Positions 1 to 9,299 are shown, counted from the stretch's first letter. The stretch: DNA of 64,000 nt from Synechococcus sp. ATX 2A4 (GCF_024346375.1 NZ_JAGQCV010000002.1:1-64000); one strand, 5' to 3'. The notes: a model not told the origin generated them from the sequence alone. Numbers and translations: made by a program.

Positions 1-912
1 TAGGCGAGTCTTCTGAAATCCGAACTGCTGCTTGATCACGCGGAATGGGTGCTCACCCTTGGCACGGATATGAGCCTTGGCTGTCTCAACAAGATCATCC
101 AGTCGCCCCTCGGCTGTATCGGGCAAGGCGCGCCTTTTCCCGGGTCGCATGGCAATGCGAAAGGTGGTGCTCTTGCCTTCCATTTCAGGGCGCTTCTCGA
201 TGCCTTGGTAACCGGCAACTGCTTCGCAGAAGCCTGCGGCCACGGCGTAGACCACCTCCTCATCACCATGGAGCAGCTCGGCTGCTGCCGTGAGGTCGTG
301 CACATTGGCGGCGGTGGTCTCCACAGAGTGGATGAGGCCGGAGTCCTTGTCGACGCCAATGTGGACTTTCATCCCGTAGTACCACTGGTTGCCCTTCTTG
401 GTCTGGTGCATCTCTGGATCTCGCTCCCCAGCCTTGTTCTTGGTGGAGCTGGGAGCCGAGATCAAGGTGGCATCGATGATCGTTCCCTGCTTCATGGCCA
501 TGCCGCGGTCCCTGAGATGGGCTTTCACCGCCTGAAAGATCTGCTCGCCCAGGTTGTGCTTCTCCAGCAGGTGCCGAAATGCAAGGATCGTGGTCTCATC
601 CGGGATGCGTTCGCTGACCATGTCGATGCCAGCAAAGCGCCGCATCGTTGGCACCTCGATCAGGGCATCCTCCATCGCTGGATCACTGAGTGAATACCAC
701 TGCTGCATCAGGTGGATACGCAGCATGGTGGCAAGCGGATAGGCCGGACGGCCGCCCTTGGAGCTGGTTTTCGGGTAGTAGGGCTCGATCAGATCGATGA
801 GCGCCTTCCAGGGCACAACCGCCTCCATCTCAGAGAGAAAACGCTCACGTTTGGTGCGCTTTTTGGCTGTGGACTGCTCGTAGTCCCCGAATCCAAGCTG
901 CTTTCCACCCAT
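1..912 (-). CDS. IS5-family DDE transposase, partial and probably inactive
   Basis: The reading frame opens at ATG 912 and stays open to the window edge (304 codons). It has the IS5-group N-terminus (MGGKQLGFGDYEQS), the first catalytic block IIDATLISAPSSTKNK followed by RDPEMHQTKKGNQWYYGMK, and the E-containing block GEHPFRVIKQQFGFQKTR. The second catalytic block is abnormal. The family has roughly VVYGDAGYQGIEKR, but this frame reads VVYAVAAGFCEAVAGYQGIE at about 249-199. That is about eight extra residues, and Val replaces the catalytic Asp before AGYQG. The frame is kept, so this looks like a short in-frame insertion or duplication that kills the DDE triad. The C-terminus is not visible. 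Confidence 0.85.
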   Translation of the reverse strand, partial: MGGKQLGFGDYEQSTAKKRTKRERFLSEMEAVVPWKALIDLIEPYYPKTSSKGGRPAYPLATMLRIHLMQQWYSLSDPAMEDALIEVPTMRRFAGIDMVSERIPDETTILAFRHLLEKHNLGEQIFQAVKAHLRDRGMAMKQGTIIDATLISAPSSTKNKAGERDPEMHQTKKGNQWYYGMKVHIGVDKDSGLIHSVETTAANVHDLTAAAELLHGDEEVVYAVAAGFCEAVAGYQGIEKRPEMEGKSTTFRIAMRPGKRRALPDTAEGRLDDLVETAKAHIRAKGEHPFRVIKQQFGFQKTRL

Positions 913-980
913 GAACCCAATCCTTACCTGCGATCACAAGGCCATTGTCCCGTGAATAGGCTGACTTTTCCAGAGTCTCC
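1..980 (-). mobile_element. IS5-family insertion sequence, partial at the left edge
   Basis: The transposase gene fills most of this element. Upstream of its start, read on the minus strand, the sequence ends in GGAGACTCTGGAAAAGTC, which looks like an IS5-group terminal inverted repeat. It abuts CTAG at 981-984, which fits the YTAR target preference of IS5 elements. The other end and the second target copy lie outside the window, so the boundary at 980 is inferred from one side only. The element sits downstream of the RTX gene on the same strand. Confidence 0.75.
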
Positions 981-1148
981 CTAGAAGTTTTTTGGCTCAT
1001 CGTCCTTGTCTTCAGGCACAGCGTTACGTTGCTTGTGTCGCAGCTCCATGGATCCCTTGGATCGTTAGCTCCCAAACTGGGGAGCTGCTGAGTGGCTCTA
1101 AAGATTCATTTCCAGGCCTGCTGGTGAGGGTGGTGACCATGCCTGCAC

Positions 1149-4100
1149 TCAGGTCACCGTGAAGCTGGCACTGGTGAGCGCCAGGCCCGGTGAGAGGACG
1201 GCAAAGGCGATGGCAGCTGCCACGCCATTGCCATCGGCGTCGTAGGCGAGCAGGCCGGTGGCGTTGTTGTAGAGCAAGCGGTGGTCACTGCTGGTTGCAG
1301 CAGCACCAATGAAGAAGGCCGAGGCGGCTAGCGGGCCAGGCGTGGGCAGGGCGGTGAACACCGCGTTCGCCAGTTCGATCGTGTCCCCCTGAGCGAGCGA
1401 GAAATCGGTGATCACATCGCGGTTGGTGGCGGCGTTGAGGGCCGACGCGAAGCGGAAACAATCAGCTCCGGCGCCACCGATGAGGGTGTCGTTGGCGGCG
1501 CCGCCGGTCAGGGTGTCGTTGCCCGATCCGGCGTTGATGAACACGGGGCCGAGGGTGAAGGCGCTGGCGTTGAAGCGATTGGCGCCGGAGTAGCCGATCA
1601 GCTGGGCCTGGTCGATGTCCTGGAGGCTGTCAGTACCCAGGCCGGTGAGTTGGCTGTCGGTGAGGGTGAAGTCGGCATCGCCGGCGGCGCGCACGCGGTC
1701 GTTGCCGGTGGCACGGCCAATGAGGATGTCGTCGCCGCCCTGGCCTTCGTAGATGACGAGGGCGCCGGTGAAGCCGGAGCCGTCCAGGGTGTTGGCACCG
1801 GGGCCGCCGATCAGGTGGGCTTCTTCGATGCCGTCGAAGCTGTCGGTGCCCAGGCCGCTCAACTGGTTGGCGCTCAGGGTGAAATCGGTGTCGCCGCGCC
1901 CGACGATGCGGTCGCGGCCGGCCCCGCCGCTGAGGAGGTCATCGCCAGGGCCGCCCTCAAGGTGGTCGTTTCCGTGGCCACCACGGAGCGTGTCGTTACC
2001 GCTCTCGCCCCTGAGGAAGACGCTGCCCATGGTGAAGGCGGAGGCATCCAGGGTGTTGGCACTGGCCCCGCCGATCAACTCAGCCTGGTCGATGTGCTGG
2101 AGGCTGTCGGTGCCTTGGCCGGTGAGTTGGCTGTCGGTGAGGGTGAAGTCGACATCGCCGCGGGCGCGCACCCGATCGAGGCCGCTGGTGCGGCCGATCA
2201 GGGTGTCGTCGCCACCGCCGCCTTCCAGGATGGTCAGGACGCCGGTGAAAGCGGAGACATCCAGGGTGTTGGCGCCCGCCCCCCCGATGAGGGTGGCGGC
2301 GTCGATGCTAATCAAGGTGTCGACGCCAGCACCGCGCAACTGGCTGTCGGTGAGGGTGAAGTCGCTGTTGGCTTGGCCGCGCACCCAGTCGTAGGCGACC
2401 CCGCCGACAAGGGTGTCGTTCCCGCCTCGGCCATCAAGGACGGTGAGGTTCCCGGTGAAGCCAGCGACATCCAGACGGTTGTTGCCTTGCCCGCCGATGA
2501 GGTAGGCGATGTCCATGCTGGTGAAGGTGTCCGTTCCGTTACCGATCAACTGGGTGGCGCTCAGGGTGAAGTCGGTGTCGCCGCTTTCGACGATGGCGTC
2601 GCAGCCGACCCCGCCCGTGAAGGTGTCGTTTCCCAGCCCACCGGTGAAGCGATTGGCATAGAAGCCCCAGTGCCAGGTGCCGGCCTCCCGGGGGCCGATC
2701 AGGTGGTCGTCGCCTGCACCGCCGCTGAGGGCAACGGCCCCGCGGGTGAAGGCGCTGGCATCGAGGGTGTTGTTACCAGATCCGCCGCTGAGGCTGGCCC
2801 GTTCGATGCTGATGAGGGTATCTGTCCCTAATCCCGTCAGTTGACTATCGCTGAGGGTGAAGTTGACATCCCCTTGTTCCTGAATCTCATCGATGCCATC
2901 GCCGCCGCTGAGGGTGTCGTTACCTGCACCGCCGCTGAGGGTGTCGTCTCCGCCCAACCCGTTGAGCACATCGTTGCCAGAGGTTCCTGAGAGGAGGTCA
3001 TCCCCTGGGCTTCCTACCTGTTCAAAGTTGTCGCTGAGGTTGACTTTGATGGCTGCGGTATCGGATAGTCCCCCGCTATCGGTGACTTCCACGGTCAGGT
3101 TGAAGGTTGGTGTGGTCTCGAAGTCGAGGTCACCGCTGTCATTGACGGTAATTTCCCCAGTTGTACTGTCGATGGCATAAGCGAGATTGCTGTCGCCATC
3201 GGGGTTGCTGTTGCCCGCAGTAATGACGTAGGTGAGCGTGTCTCCTGCGTCAATATCGGTGGCGGTGACGGTGCCTACGGAGGTGCTGTTGGGACTGTTC
3301 TCAGGTAGGGTGAAGGTTGCGTCCTGGGCTTCTGGAGATTCGTTGCCCGGTTCATCCACGTTGGTGAGGGTGATGGTGACGGGTGCGGCAGCGGTCACAC
3401 CGCTGGTATCGGTTGCCGTGACTTGGAGGGTAAATTGAGGGGTTGTTTCGTAGTCGAGGTCGCCGCTGTCGTTGACGGTGATGGCTCCGGTGGTTGGGTT
3501 GATCGCGAAGGCGAGGTGGCTGTCGCCGTCGGGGTCACTGTTGCCCGCCGTGATCGCAAAGCTCAAAGGAGCATCCCCGCTGGCAATCACGGTGCCGACG
3601 AGGGTGTTGGCTGAGCGATTCTCAGCCAAAGTGAAGGAGGCGGGGTTCACAGTGATTCCGCCCGTGTTCCAGAGGATTTGGATCGTGTCATCGCTGCGTG
3701 ACACAGCGACGTCATCCCAACCGTCCTGGTCGAAGTCATCCACGGTGACGCTCCAGGGTGCCGCGCTCAGGACGGTGGAAAGGGCCGCGCTGAATCGGCC
3801 GCTGCCATCGTTGAGGAGCAGGTCCACCGATTTCGTAGAGGAGGAGGCGACCACCAGGTCGGTGTCACCATCCCGGTCCATGTCCGCCGCGGCGAGATAG
3901 CCGTCGATCCCGCTGGCGTTGTATGTAGCCGTCGTCGGGAAAGCGCCATTGCCATCCCCATAGAGGATGTCGACGCGGGTATCAAACCCGCCGCGCACAG
4001 CGATGTCCTGGTGGCCATCGGCATTGAAGTCTGCGGTAACGACGTACTGACGGTGGAAAGGAGGCGTTCCTGGGTTGGGTTTGCCGTCGGGGAAAAAGGT

Positions 4101-4925
4101 GCCTCCCACCTGATGAAGTGCGCCGCGTCCGTTCGCGTCGTTCACGAAGACGAGCACGCCGGTGAAGAGAGAGCCAACGACGACATCTGGAGCTCCGTCT
4201 TCATTGAAGTCGGCCAGATCGAAGTACTGTGGGTTCTGGCCCGCCCGATCGGAGTCGGAGACCGAGAAGCTCCCATCCGCGGCTTGTGTGAGGACGTCCA
4301 CCGACCATCTGCCATTGTTGTGTCCCACCACGACATCCGGCCGGCCATCGCCGTTGAAGTCAGCAATACCCGCGAACATCGGGTTGGCGCCGCTGGACAT
4401 GATGATTCCGTTGCCGACCGGCCAGGGGGCGAAGCTGCCGTCACCAAGGCCCCGGTAGAGCTGGATATTGCGCCCTGTGTAGTGGCCGCCGTAGATGGGA
4501 ACGACCAGGTCGAGGTTGCCGTCCAGGTCCAGGTCGCCAAGGGCGATGGAGGTGGCGCCGATGTTCTGGGAGACAGGCCACCAGGACTCCGAGAGCACCG
4601 CCTCAGGGGCGAACGACTGGTCGCCGTTGTTGAGGTACACACCAGCGGTACGAAAGCCGTGGGCGGCGGCGATATCGGGGAATCCGTCGTTGTTGAGGTC
4701 GCCAGTGACGAGGCGAGTTGTTCTGTTGCCTGGAGAGCTGTGATCGGCAGCCATCGGGGTGCCGGGGAGGAACCAATCTTGCAACGACGCGCCGGCGACA
4801 AGGCCACCGCCAAGGGGGTTCATCCCCACGGGATCCCCATGGCTTGCTGCCTCACTGGTGCGTTCGATCTCACCGGCGAGTGATTGGGGTACAGCGGATT
4901 CGGCGTTGATTGTTGTGAATGTCAT
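1149..4925 (-). CDS. secreted FG-GAP / cadherin-like / RTX calcium-binding protein
   Basis: A large surface or exported protein of about 1258 residues, probably a type I secretion substrate. From the N-terminus it shows seven DxDxDG-type FG-GAP/VCBS motifs (such as GDLNNDGFPD and ADFNGDGRPD, residues about 70-425), which fit a seven-bladed beta-propeller. Two cadherin-like domains follow (about 425-530 and 530-640), then RTX nonapeptides (GGxGxDxL) alternating with six copies of a DFTLTDSQLTGxGTD module (about 640-1130). The end is typical of RTX proteins: DVITDF...GDTIEL...LLYNNATGLLAYDADG, then a hydrophobic tail ending ASFTVT. There is no Sec signal, as expected for type I export. ATG 4925 has GAGGGA upstream. 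The frame also extends to GTG 5120, but those 65 residues look unconserved. Its function (adhesion, S-layer or other) is inferred only. Confidence 0.85.
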   Translation of the reverse strand: MTFTTINAESAVPQSLAGEIERTSEAASHGDPVGMNPLGGGLVAGASLQDWFLPGTPMAADHSSPGNRTTRLVTGDLNNDGFPDIAAAHGFRTAGVYLNNGDQSFAPEAVLSESWWPVSQNIGATSIALGDLDLDGNLDLVVPIYGGHYTGRNIQLYRGLGDGSFAPWPVGNGIIMSSGANPMFAGIADFNGDGRPDVVVGHNNGRWSVDVLTQAADGSFSVSDSDRAGQNPQYFDLADFNEDGAPDVVVGSLFTGVLVFVNDANGRGALHQVGGTFFPDGKPNPGTPPFHRQYVVTADFNADGHQDIAVRGGFDTRVDILYGDGNGAFPTTATYNASGIDGYLAAADMDRDGDTDLVVASSSTKSVDLLLNDGSGRFSAALSTVLSAAPWSVTVDDFDQDGWDDVAVSRSDDTIQILWNTGGITVNPASFTLAENRSANTLVGTVIASGDAPLSFAITAGNSDPDGDSHLAFAINPTTGAITVNDSGDLDYETTPQFTLQVTATDTSGVTAAAPVTITLTNVDEPGNESPEAQDATFTLPENSPNSTSVGTVTATDIDAGDTLTYVITAGNSNPDGDSNLAYAIDSTTGEITVNDSGDLDFETTPTFNLTVEVTDSGGLSDTAAIKVNLSDNFEQVGSPGDDLLSGTSGNDVLNGLGGDDTLSGGAGNDTLSGGDGIDEIQEQGDVNFTLSDSQLTGLGTDTLISIERASLSGGSGNNTLDASAFTRGAVALSGGAGDDHLIGPREAGTWHWGFYANRFTGGLGNDTFTGGVGCDAIVESGDTDFTLSATQLIGNGTDTFTSMDIAYLIGGQGNNRLDVAGFTGNLTVLDGRGGNDTLVGGVAYDWVRGQANSDFTLTDSQLRGAGVDTLISIDAATLIGGAGANTLDVSAFTGVLTILEGGGGDDTLIGRTSGLDRVRARGDVDFTLTDSQLTGQGTDSLQHIDQAELIGGASANTLDASAFTMGSVFLRGESGNDTLRGGHGNDHLEGGPGDDLLSGGAGRDRIVGRGDTDFTLSANQLSGLGTDSFDGIEEAHLIGGPGANTLDGSGFTGALVIYEGQGGDDILIGRATGNDRVRAAGDADFTLTDSQLTGLGTDSLQDIDQAQLIGYSGANRFNASAFTLGPVFINAGSGNDTLTGGAANDTLIGGAGADCFRFASALNAATNRDVITDFSLAQGDTIELANAVFTALPTPGPLAASAFFIGAAATSSDHRLLYNNATGLLAYDADGNGVAAAIAFAVLSPGLALTSASFTVT
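1560..2880 (-). repeat. six-copy intragenic module repeat in the RTX gene
   Basis: Six imperfect copies encode D-[VAT]-DFTL-x-DSQL-x-G-x-GTD...LIGG...NTLD...FTG, each closed by an RTX nonapeptide. The conserved block is recognisable on the plus strand as forms of CTGTCGGTGAGGGTGAAG near 1655, 2128, 2343 and 2842, with diverged forms near 1870 and 2555. Spacing alternates between about 210 and 290 bp because some copies carry extra nonapeptides. The module is common in cyanobacterial RTX proteins. Confidence 0.8.
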
Positions 4926-5709
4926 GACATGATCCCTCGATTGGCCGGCTGTAGTAAAGGCGGAGATCTCGCTCCACGGAGAGATGCCAATCAGTAGAGA
5001 GGTGAACTCTGTGGCTCTCCAAAGCAATGAAGCAAGTGCTCTAGACGGCTGCTGCTGTAGATAGCTGCTGTCGTAGAGGTCTGCTGCCGTAGTGAAAATG
5101 AATCCTTCGTTCATCTCCACTATGCGCCGATCACCTGTCTCTTCGCTCAGCAGGACTCATTTCTTCGTGACTGCTGAGCCCGCTGAAGGCCAGTGCTCAG
5201 ACGATTCACCTCCATCTCCTGAATGTCTACGGGTAAATGCCGCCATCCAAGGTGATGATGTCCACCACGTTGGTGAAGACACTGCCTCGGAGTGCAACGA
5301 GACGCCGCTGTCGAAAGGTTGACCGGACCAGGCGAAGCAGCGCTGTCGATCGTGGCCATGCCATGCCATGCCTTGGCTTGCCCTGCCTTGGTGGTCGGCC
5401 GGGCGAAGCGGTTGGGTGCTGCTGCCTGTGGGCCAGGGGCTCGGCCTGTGCGTTTTTCAACCGCAATCAGGCGCTTCACCTTCGCTCCGTTCTGCTTCAG
5501 TGCGTTCTCGCCGCTCAGCTTTAGCAGGCCTTCTCAGCGGGGCTGGGCGCTCCGGTTCTGGGGGGCACCGGCAGCTTGCCCAGTTGAGGCTTGCTGATGG
5601 CTATCCGGGTTGGGCGGCATCGACCAGACAGGCTGCACCACCTAGCCGGCGCCTCCAGTTCCAGGAGAGACGTGGGTCTGTGACATGACCCCCCCCTTCC
5701 GTCCGCTTT
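4926..5709. other. long region without a convincing gene
   Basis: Between the RTX protein start and the downstream end of the glycosyltransferase gene there are about 780 bp with only short open frames lacking recognisable domains. The region includes a possible in-frame RTX leader (4926-5120), a short ATGCC-type repeat near 5357-5392 (ccatgccatgccatgcc followed by ttggcttgccctgcc), and a C-run near 5690. A minus-strand frame ends at 5227 with a plausible-looking VVDIITLDGGIYP, possibly a gene remnant, but I cannot assign it. Confidence 0.5.
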
Positions 5710-7812
5710 TCACCCTTCCGGAATCATTTCCACCTCCACCCGCTTGATCCCCCCCGCAACCTGTTCCACCTGCTCCAGGATCACCGCCTCAAAGTTCCTC
5801 ACCCACGCATCCGTCTGAAACAACGGCAGCTCCTGCTGCTGTTCCGTGAGGTGGCGCCGCAACCGGGCCAGTGCTGCGGGATCGCGGCCCAGGGCCACCG
5901 CCTTCTGCACGTAGGCCTGCGGCGTGGGGGTGATCAGTTCGTCCAGCCCCACGGCGGCCAGCAGGCTGGCACCCATGCGGGAGGGGAAGCTCTGCCCCGG
6001 GCAGGTGAGCAGCGGCAGCCCGGCCCGCAGCGCCGTCACGGCCGTGGCGCCGGCGCCGTAGGCCGCGGTGTCGAGAAACAGATCGGCCAGGGCGCAGCAG
6101 GCGCTGAAGCGGGCGCCATCCATCAGCTCCCCGAACACCAGCCGTTCTGGCGCAATGCCAGCGGCCGCCGCCCGTTGCCGCAGGCGCTGCCGCACCAGCG
6201 GGCGCTCCAGCAGCAGCCACAGCACCGACCCCGGCACCTGCCGCAGGATCTCCAGCCACTGGTCGAAACGGTCGGGATCCAACTTCTCGGCCCGGTGGAA
6301 GCAGGCGAACACCACGCCCTGCTCCGGTAAGCCCAGCTCCCGCCGACTGACCCCGGCGCCCGGCAGGCGGGCTGCTTCACTGCCGAGCCCCGGCGGCGGC
6401 GGCGAGCTCACGAACGCCCAGGGCAGCCGCAGCACCCGTTCGCTGTAGCCGCGCTCCAGCTCCGGGGGAATCAACCAGTGGTCGGCGATCAGGCCATCGA
6501 TCCAGCTGGCGCCCAGGGTTCCCGGGTAGCCCAGATACAGCAGCTGCAACGGCGCGGGCCGCAGCGCCAGCACCACCGGCCGGCTGTGGTGGGTGTGGCC
6601 CATCAGATCGATCAGCACATCGATCTGGTCGTTGCGGATCCGCTCGGCGATCTGCCCGTTGCTCCAGCCGAACACCTCGGTGTAGTGGTCCACCCCGGCC
6701 TGCACGGAGGCGGTGTGGGTGTCATGGCGATCGGCCAGGGCATAGGCGAACACCTCGATGCGCTCGCGGTTGTGGTGGGCGAACAGGCCGTGGATCAGGG
6801 AGCCCATGGCGTGATCGCGGAAATCCGCGGAGAGGTAGCCGAGCCGCAGGCGCCTTGGTTGCCCCTTTGCCAATGCCGCGGCCAGCTGCGTCGGCGCGGC
6901 GGGCCCGCCCGGCAGCGGCGGCAGCGGCGGCAGCGAGGCTAGCGACCGGGTGCAGGTCTCGCTGAAACGCGTGGCCACCTGCCGCTGCAGCTCCAGCGGC
7001 AAGGGAAAGCACAGCAGCCGCAGCGGCGTCAGCGGGGCGCCGCCGGGATGCTCGACATGGGCCGCCAGCCGGCGTTGCAGGCGTTGCAGGCGGTCGTGAT
7101 GGCGCTCCCAGTCGCACAGCGTCAGGCGCGCGGATTGCAGATGCAGCAGCACATCATTGGCAGCCGGATCGAGGCGCAGCGCTTCGAGGTAGGCCTCGAT
7201 CGCACCCTCCACATCGCCCAGGGCCTCGCGCGCCTGCCCCAGCTGAAACAACGCCGCCGCCTGGGGTGGCGCACAACGCTGCAGCCGCTCGAAACAGCGG
7301 CGCGCCACCTCGAACTGGGCCTGGCCCAGCCGCAGCACGCCCAGGGTGTAGAGCCCGCTGGCATGGTTCCGGTTCGCGCTGAGCAAGGCCCGCAGCGCCT
7401 GCTCTCCCGGCTCCACCCGGTCGCTGCGGATCAGCTGATCGGCCACCTGGGCCAGGTTGTCGGCGGCCTGCTGGAAGCCTGGATCGAGGCTGAGCGCCTG
7501 GCGGTAGCAGCCGCTGGCCCCCTCCAGATCCCCCTGCAGCTGTAGCAGCACGCCCCGGTTGGTGTGGGCGGCCGTGAGCTGGGGGTTCAGTTCCAAGGCC
7601 CGCTCGAGCAACTGCAGGGCTTCTTCGGCACGGCCCAGGCGGTGGCACACGTTGGCCAGCTGCACCAGCGCGGCAGTGTGGGCCGGCGCCTCTTGCAGCA
7701 ACTGGCGGTACAGAGCCTCGGCCTCCCCCCAGCGCTGGGCCCGCTCCAAGCCGCGGGCTGCCTGGAAGGTCCCGCGCAGGCGGACGGCTCCTGCCCCTTC
7801 GTTGCTGGTCAT
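5710..7812 (-). CDS. TPR-domain O-GlcNAc-transferase-like glycosyltransferase (GT41)
   Basis: A 700-residue protein. The N-terminal part (about 15-270) is a run of TPR helices (for example ERALELNPQLTAAHTNRGVL). The C-terminal part (about 317-690) is the GT41/SPINDLY catalytic region, with RLGYLSADFRDHAMGSL, DVLIDLMGHTHHSRP, QLLYLGYPGTLGASWIDGLI, CFHRAEKLDPDRFDQW and DTAAYGAGATAVTALRAGLPLLTCPG. The family transfers a sugar, usually GlcNAc from UDP-GlcNAc, to Ser/Thr of proteins. The bacterial substrate is unknown. ATG 7812 overlaps the stop of the upstream glycosyltransferase gene as ATGA, so translation is probably coupled. The open frame extends upstream to 8016, but that part is only the other gene read out of frame. 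Confidence 0.85.
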   Translation of the reverse strand: MTSNEGAGAVRLRGTFQAARGLERAQRWGEAEALYRQLLQEAPAHTAALVQLANVCHRLGRAEEALQLLERALELNPQLTAAHTNRGVLLQLQGDLEGASGCYRQALSLDPGFQQAADNLAQVADQLIRSDRVEPGEQALRALLSANRNHASGLYTLGVLRLGQAQFEVARRCFERLQRCAPPQAAALFQLGQAREALGDVEGAIEAYLEALRLDPAANDVLLHLQSARLTLCDWERHHDRLQRLQRRLAAHVEHPGGAPLTPLRLLCFPLPLELQRQVATRFSETCTRSLASLPPLPPLPGGPAAPTQLAAALAKGQPRRLRLGYLSADFRDHAMGSLIHGLFAHHNRERIEVFAYALADRHDTHTASVQAGVDHYTEVFGWSNGQIAERIRNDQIDVLIDLMGHTHHSRPVVLALRPAPLQLLYLGYPGTLGASWIDGLIADHWLIPPELERGYSERVLRLPWAFVSSPPPPGLGSEAARLPGAGVSRRELGLPEQGVVFACFHRAEKLDPDRFDQWLEILRQVPGSVLWLLLERPLVRQRLRQRAAAAGIAPERLVFGELMDGARFSACCALADLFLDTAAYGAGATAVTALRAGLPLLTCPGQSFPSRMGASLLAAVGLDELITPTPQAYVQKAVALGRDPAALARLRRHLTEQQQELPLFQTDAWVRNFEAVILEQVEQVAGGIKRVEVEMIPEG

Positions 7813-9299
7813 GGCGTGGCCGTAGCAGCAGTCGTGGCGCCAGCGTCCGCATCCGCCGGGGGATTGAGCTGGGCCGCCAGCTGGGCGTAGTGCTCGGCGG
7901 CCTGGCGGTGCAGGCGGGCCAGGCCCCGCACCGGCCGCGACAGCAACGGATCCAGCGCCGCCGCCTGCTCGAAGGCCGCCTGCGCCTGCCGCGCCCGCCC
8001 CTGGCGCCAGTGGCACAGCCCCAGAAAGGTGGGGGCGTAGGGGTCGCCAGGGTCGAGCTGCGCCGCCGCCTGGAAGGCCGCTTCCGCCCGGGGCAGATCG
8101 CCGGCCTGCAGCGCGTCCACACCGGCGGCCCGCTGCTGGTCGGCCGGGCTGTCGAGATCGAGGCGGTGCAGGTGATCGCCGCAGCGGCGCAGCCCGGGCA
8201 GGCTTTCCAGCCGGCGGGCACCCGCCTGGCGCAGCAGCTCCGGCAGCGGCTCCTGCGCGGCGGGGAAGCGGGCCTGCACGTCGCGGTAGAAGGCCACCCG
8301 GGCGCTGGCGTGATCATCGAGGCGGCGGTGGCGGGCCACTTGGGCGTAGGCGGCGGCGGCCACGCGCTGGCGCAGTGGCGGATCACTCACCAAGCGGTCG
8401 AGCACCGCCCGCAGCTTCTGGGCATCGGCGAACAGGAAGCCTTCGACGCCATCGGCCACGGCGGTGTAGGGATCGAGCCGCTGCAGCACCGGCACCACCC
8501 CATGGGCGGCGTACTCCAGGAACTTCACGTCGGAGCGGCAGCGGTTGTACTCGGTCGGCAGCAGCGGCGCCAGGCCGATGTCGATCCCCTGCAGCCAGCG
8601 GAGGTAGTGCTCCAGGGAGCCGGCGCAGTGGAAGCGGAACCGCTCGGCCGGCGCCGCCTCGAACAGCACTGCCAGCGCCGGATCGGCCATGATCTCCAGC
8701 CGCGCGCCGGGGGTGGCCTGCAGCCACTGGCACAGCACCGGCGCCACGCTGGCCAGGTCCTGCAGATGGCCCACGGAGCCGCCCCAGCCCACCACCACGC
8801 CCTCGCCTGTGGGGGCGCCAGCCCTTGGCTGCCGCGGTGGGGGCAGCGATGCCAGCTGGTTGGGGAACACCGCCAGCCGCGGCGCCAGCGGCGCCAGGTG
8901 CTCGGCCAGCGCCGCGGAGGTGACCTGGGTGGCGGCGCAGCGGCGGATCAGTTGCCGGAACAGGTGCAGCCCGCGCTCATCTGACCAGGAGCGGTGGGCG
9001 GGATTCCAGCTCTGCACATCCGGCAGGTAATCGTTCACCTCGCAGATGGTGGCCTTGCCGAGCAGGCGCCGCTGGTGGATCAGCCGCAGCACCTCCACGT
9101 CCATGGTCATGGTGAGCACCAGCACATCGGCGGCCAGCGCTGCCGCATCGCGGTGGCGGGCCAGCGGATGCACTTCCACCACGTCCACGCCGGGCTGGCG
9201 CGCCAGCGCCGCCGCCGGCTCGTGCTGCCGGTAGACGTTGTCGCCGATGGCGCCGAAGCTGCCCACCTGAACGATGCGCAGCGGGCCGGGCACCGTCAC
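7809..9299 (-). CDS. glycosyltransferase with C-terminal TPR motif
   Basis: A 496-residue protein with a GT-B style architecture. The N-terminal Rossmann part begins RIVQVGSFGAIGDNVYRQHEP. A middle GWGGSVGHLQDLASV segment resembles the donor-domain start of GT4-like enzymes, and LEYAAHGVVPVL followed by DGVEGFLFAD gives the usual nucleotide-sugar site region. Residues about 390-480 add TPR-like helices (DLPRAEAAFQAAAQLDPGDPY). It begins at GTG 9299, seven bases after the gatA stop, and overlaps the GT41 gene, forming a two-gene glycosylation unit. Donor and acceptor are unknown. The shared TPR parts suggest that both enzymes bind protein partners. Confidence 0.75.
   Translation of the reverse strand: MTVPGPLRIVQVGSFGAIGDNVYRQHEPAAALARQPGVDVVEVHPLARHRDAAALAADVLVLTMTMDVEVLRLIHQRRLLGKATICEVNDYLPDVQSWNPAHRSWSDERGLHLFRQLIRRCAATQVTSAALAEHLAPLAPRLAVFPNQLASLPPPRQPRAGAPTGEGVVVGWGGSVGHLQDLASVAPVLCQWLQATPGARLEIMADPALAVLFEAAPAERFRFHCAGSLEHYLRWLQGIDIGLAPLLPTEYNRCRSDVKFLEYAAHGVVPVLQRLDPYTAVADGVEGFLFADAQKLRAVLDRLVSDPPLRQRVAAAAYAQVARHRRLDDHASARVAFYRDVQARFPAAQEPLPELLRQAGARRLESLPGLRRCGDHLHRLDLDSPADQQRAAGVDALQAGDLPRAEAAFQAAAQLDPGDPYAPTFLGLCHWRQGRARQAQAAFEQAAALDPLLSRPVRGLARLHRQAAEHYAQLAAQLNPPADADAGATTAATATP

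Noticed and set aside
845-1075. A 76-codon minus-strand frame across the IS boundary
   Set aside because: It starts outside the IS and reads out of frame with the transposase. It has no similarity and lies in a junction.
1067-1086. AGCTCCC/GGGAGCT hairpin after the RTX gene as a terminator
   Set aside because: The stem is perfect but no T-run follows on either strand, so a terminator is not supported.
1650-2831. A 393-codon open frame on the plus strand within the RTX gene
   Set aside because: It is the antisense of the RTX modules. It repeats with the same period and is rich in Val, Gly and Asp without a fold; the minus-strand frame has clear RTX, FG-GAP and cadherin signatures.
5227-5466. 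A minus-strand frame ending VVDIITLDGGIYP
   Set aside because: Only the last 20 or so residues look protein-like. It could be a remnant, but I cannot name a family.
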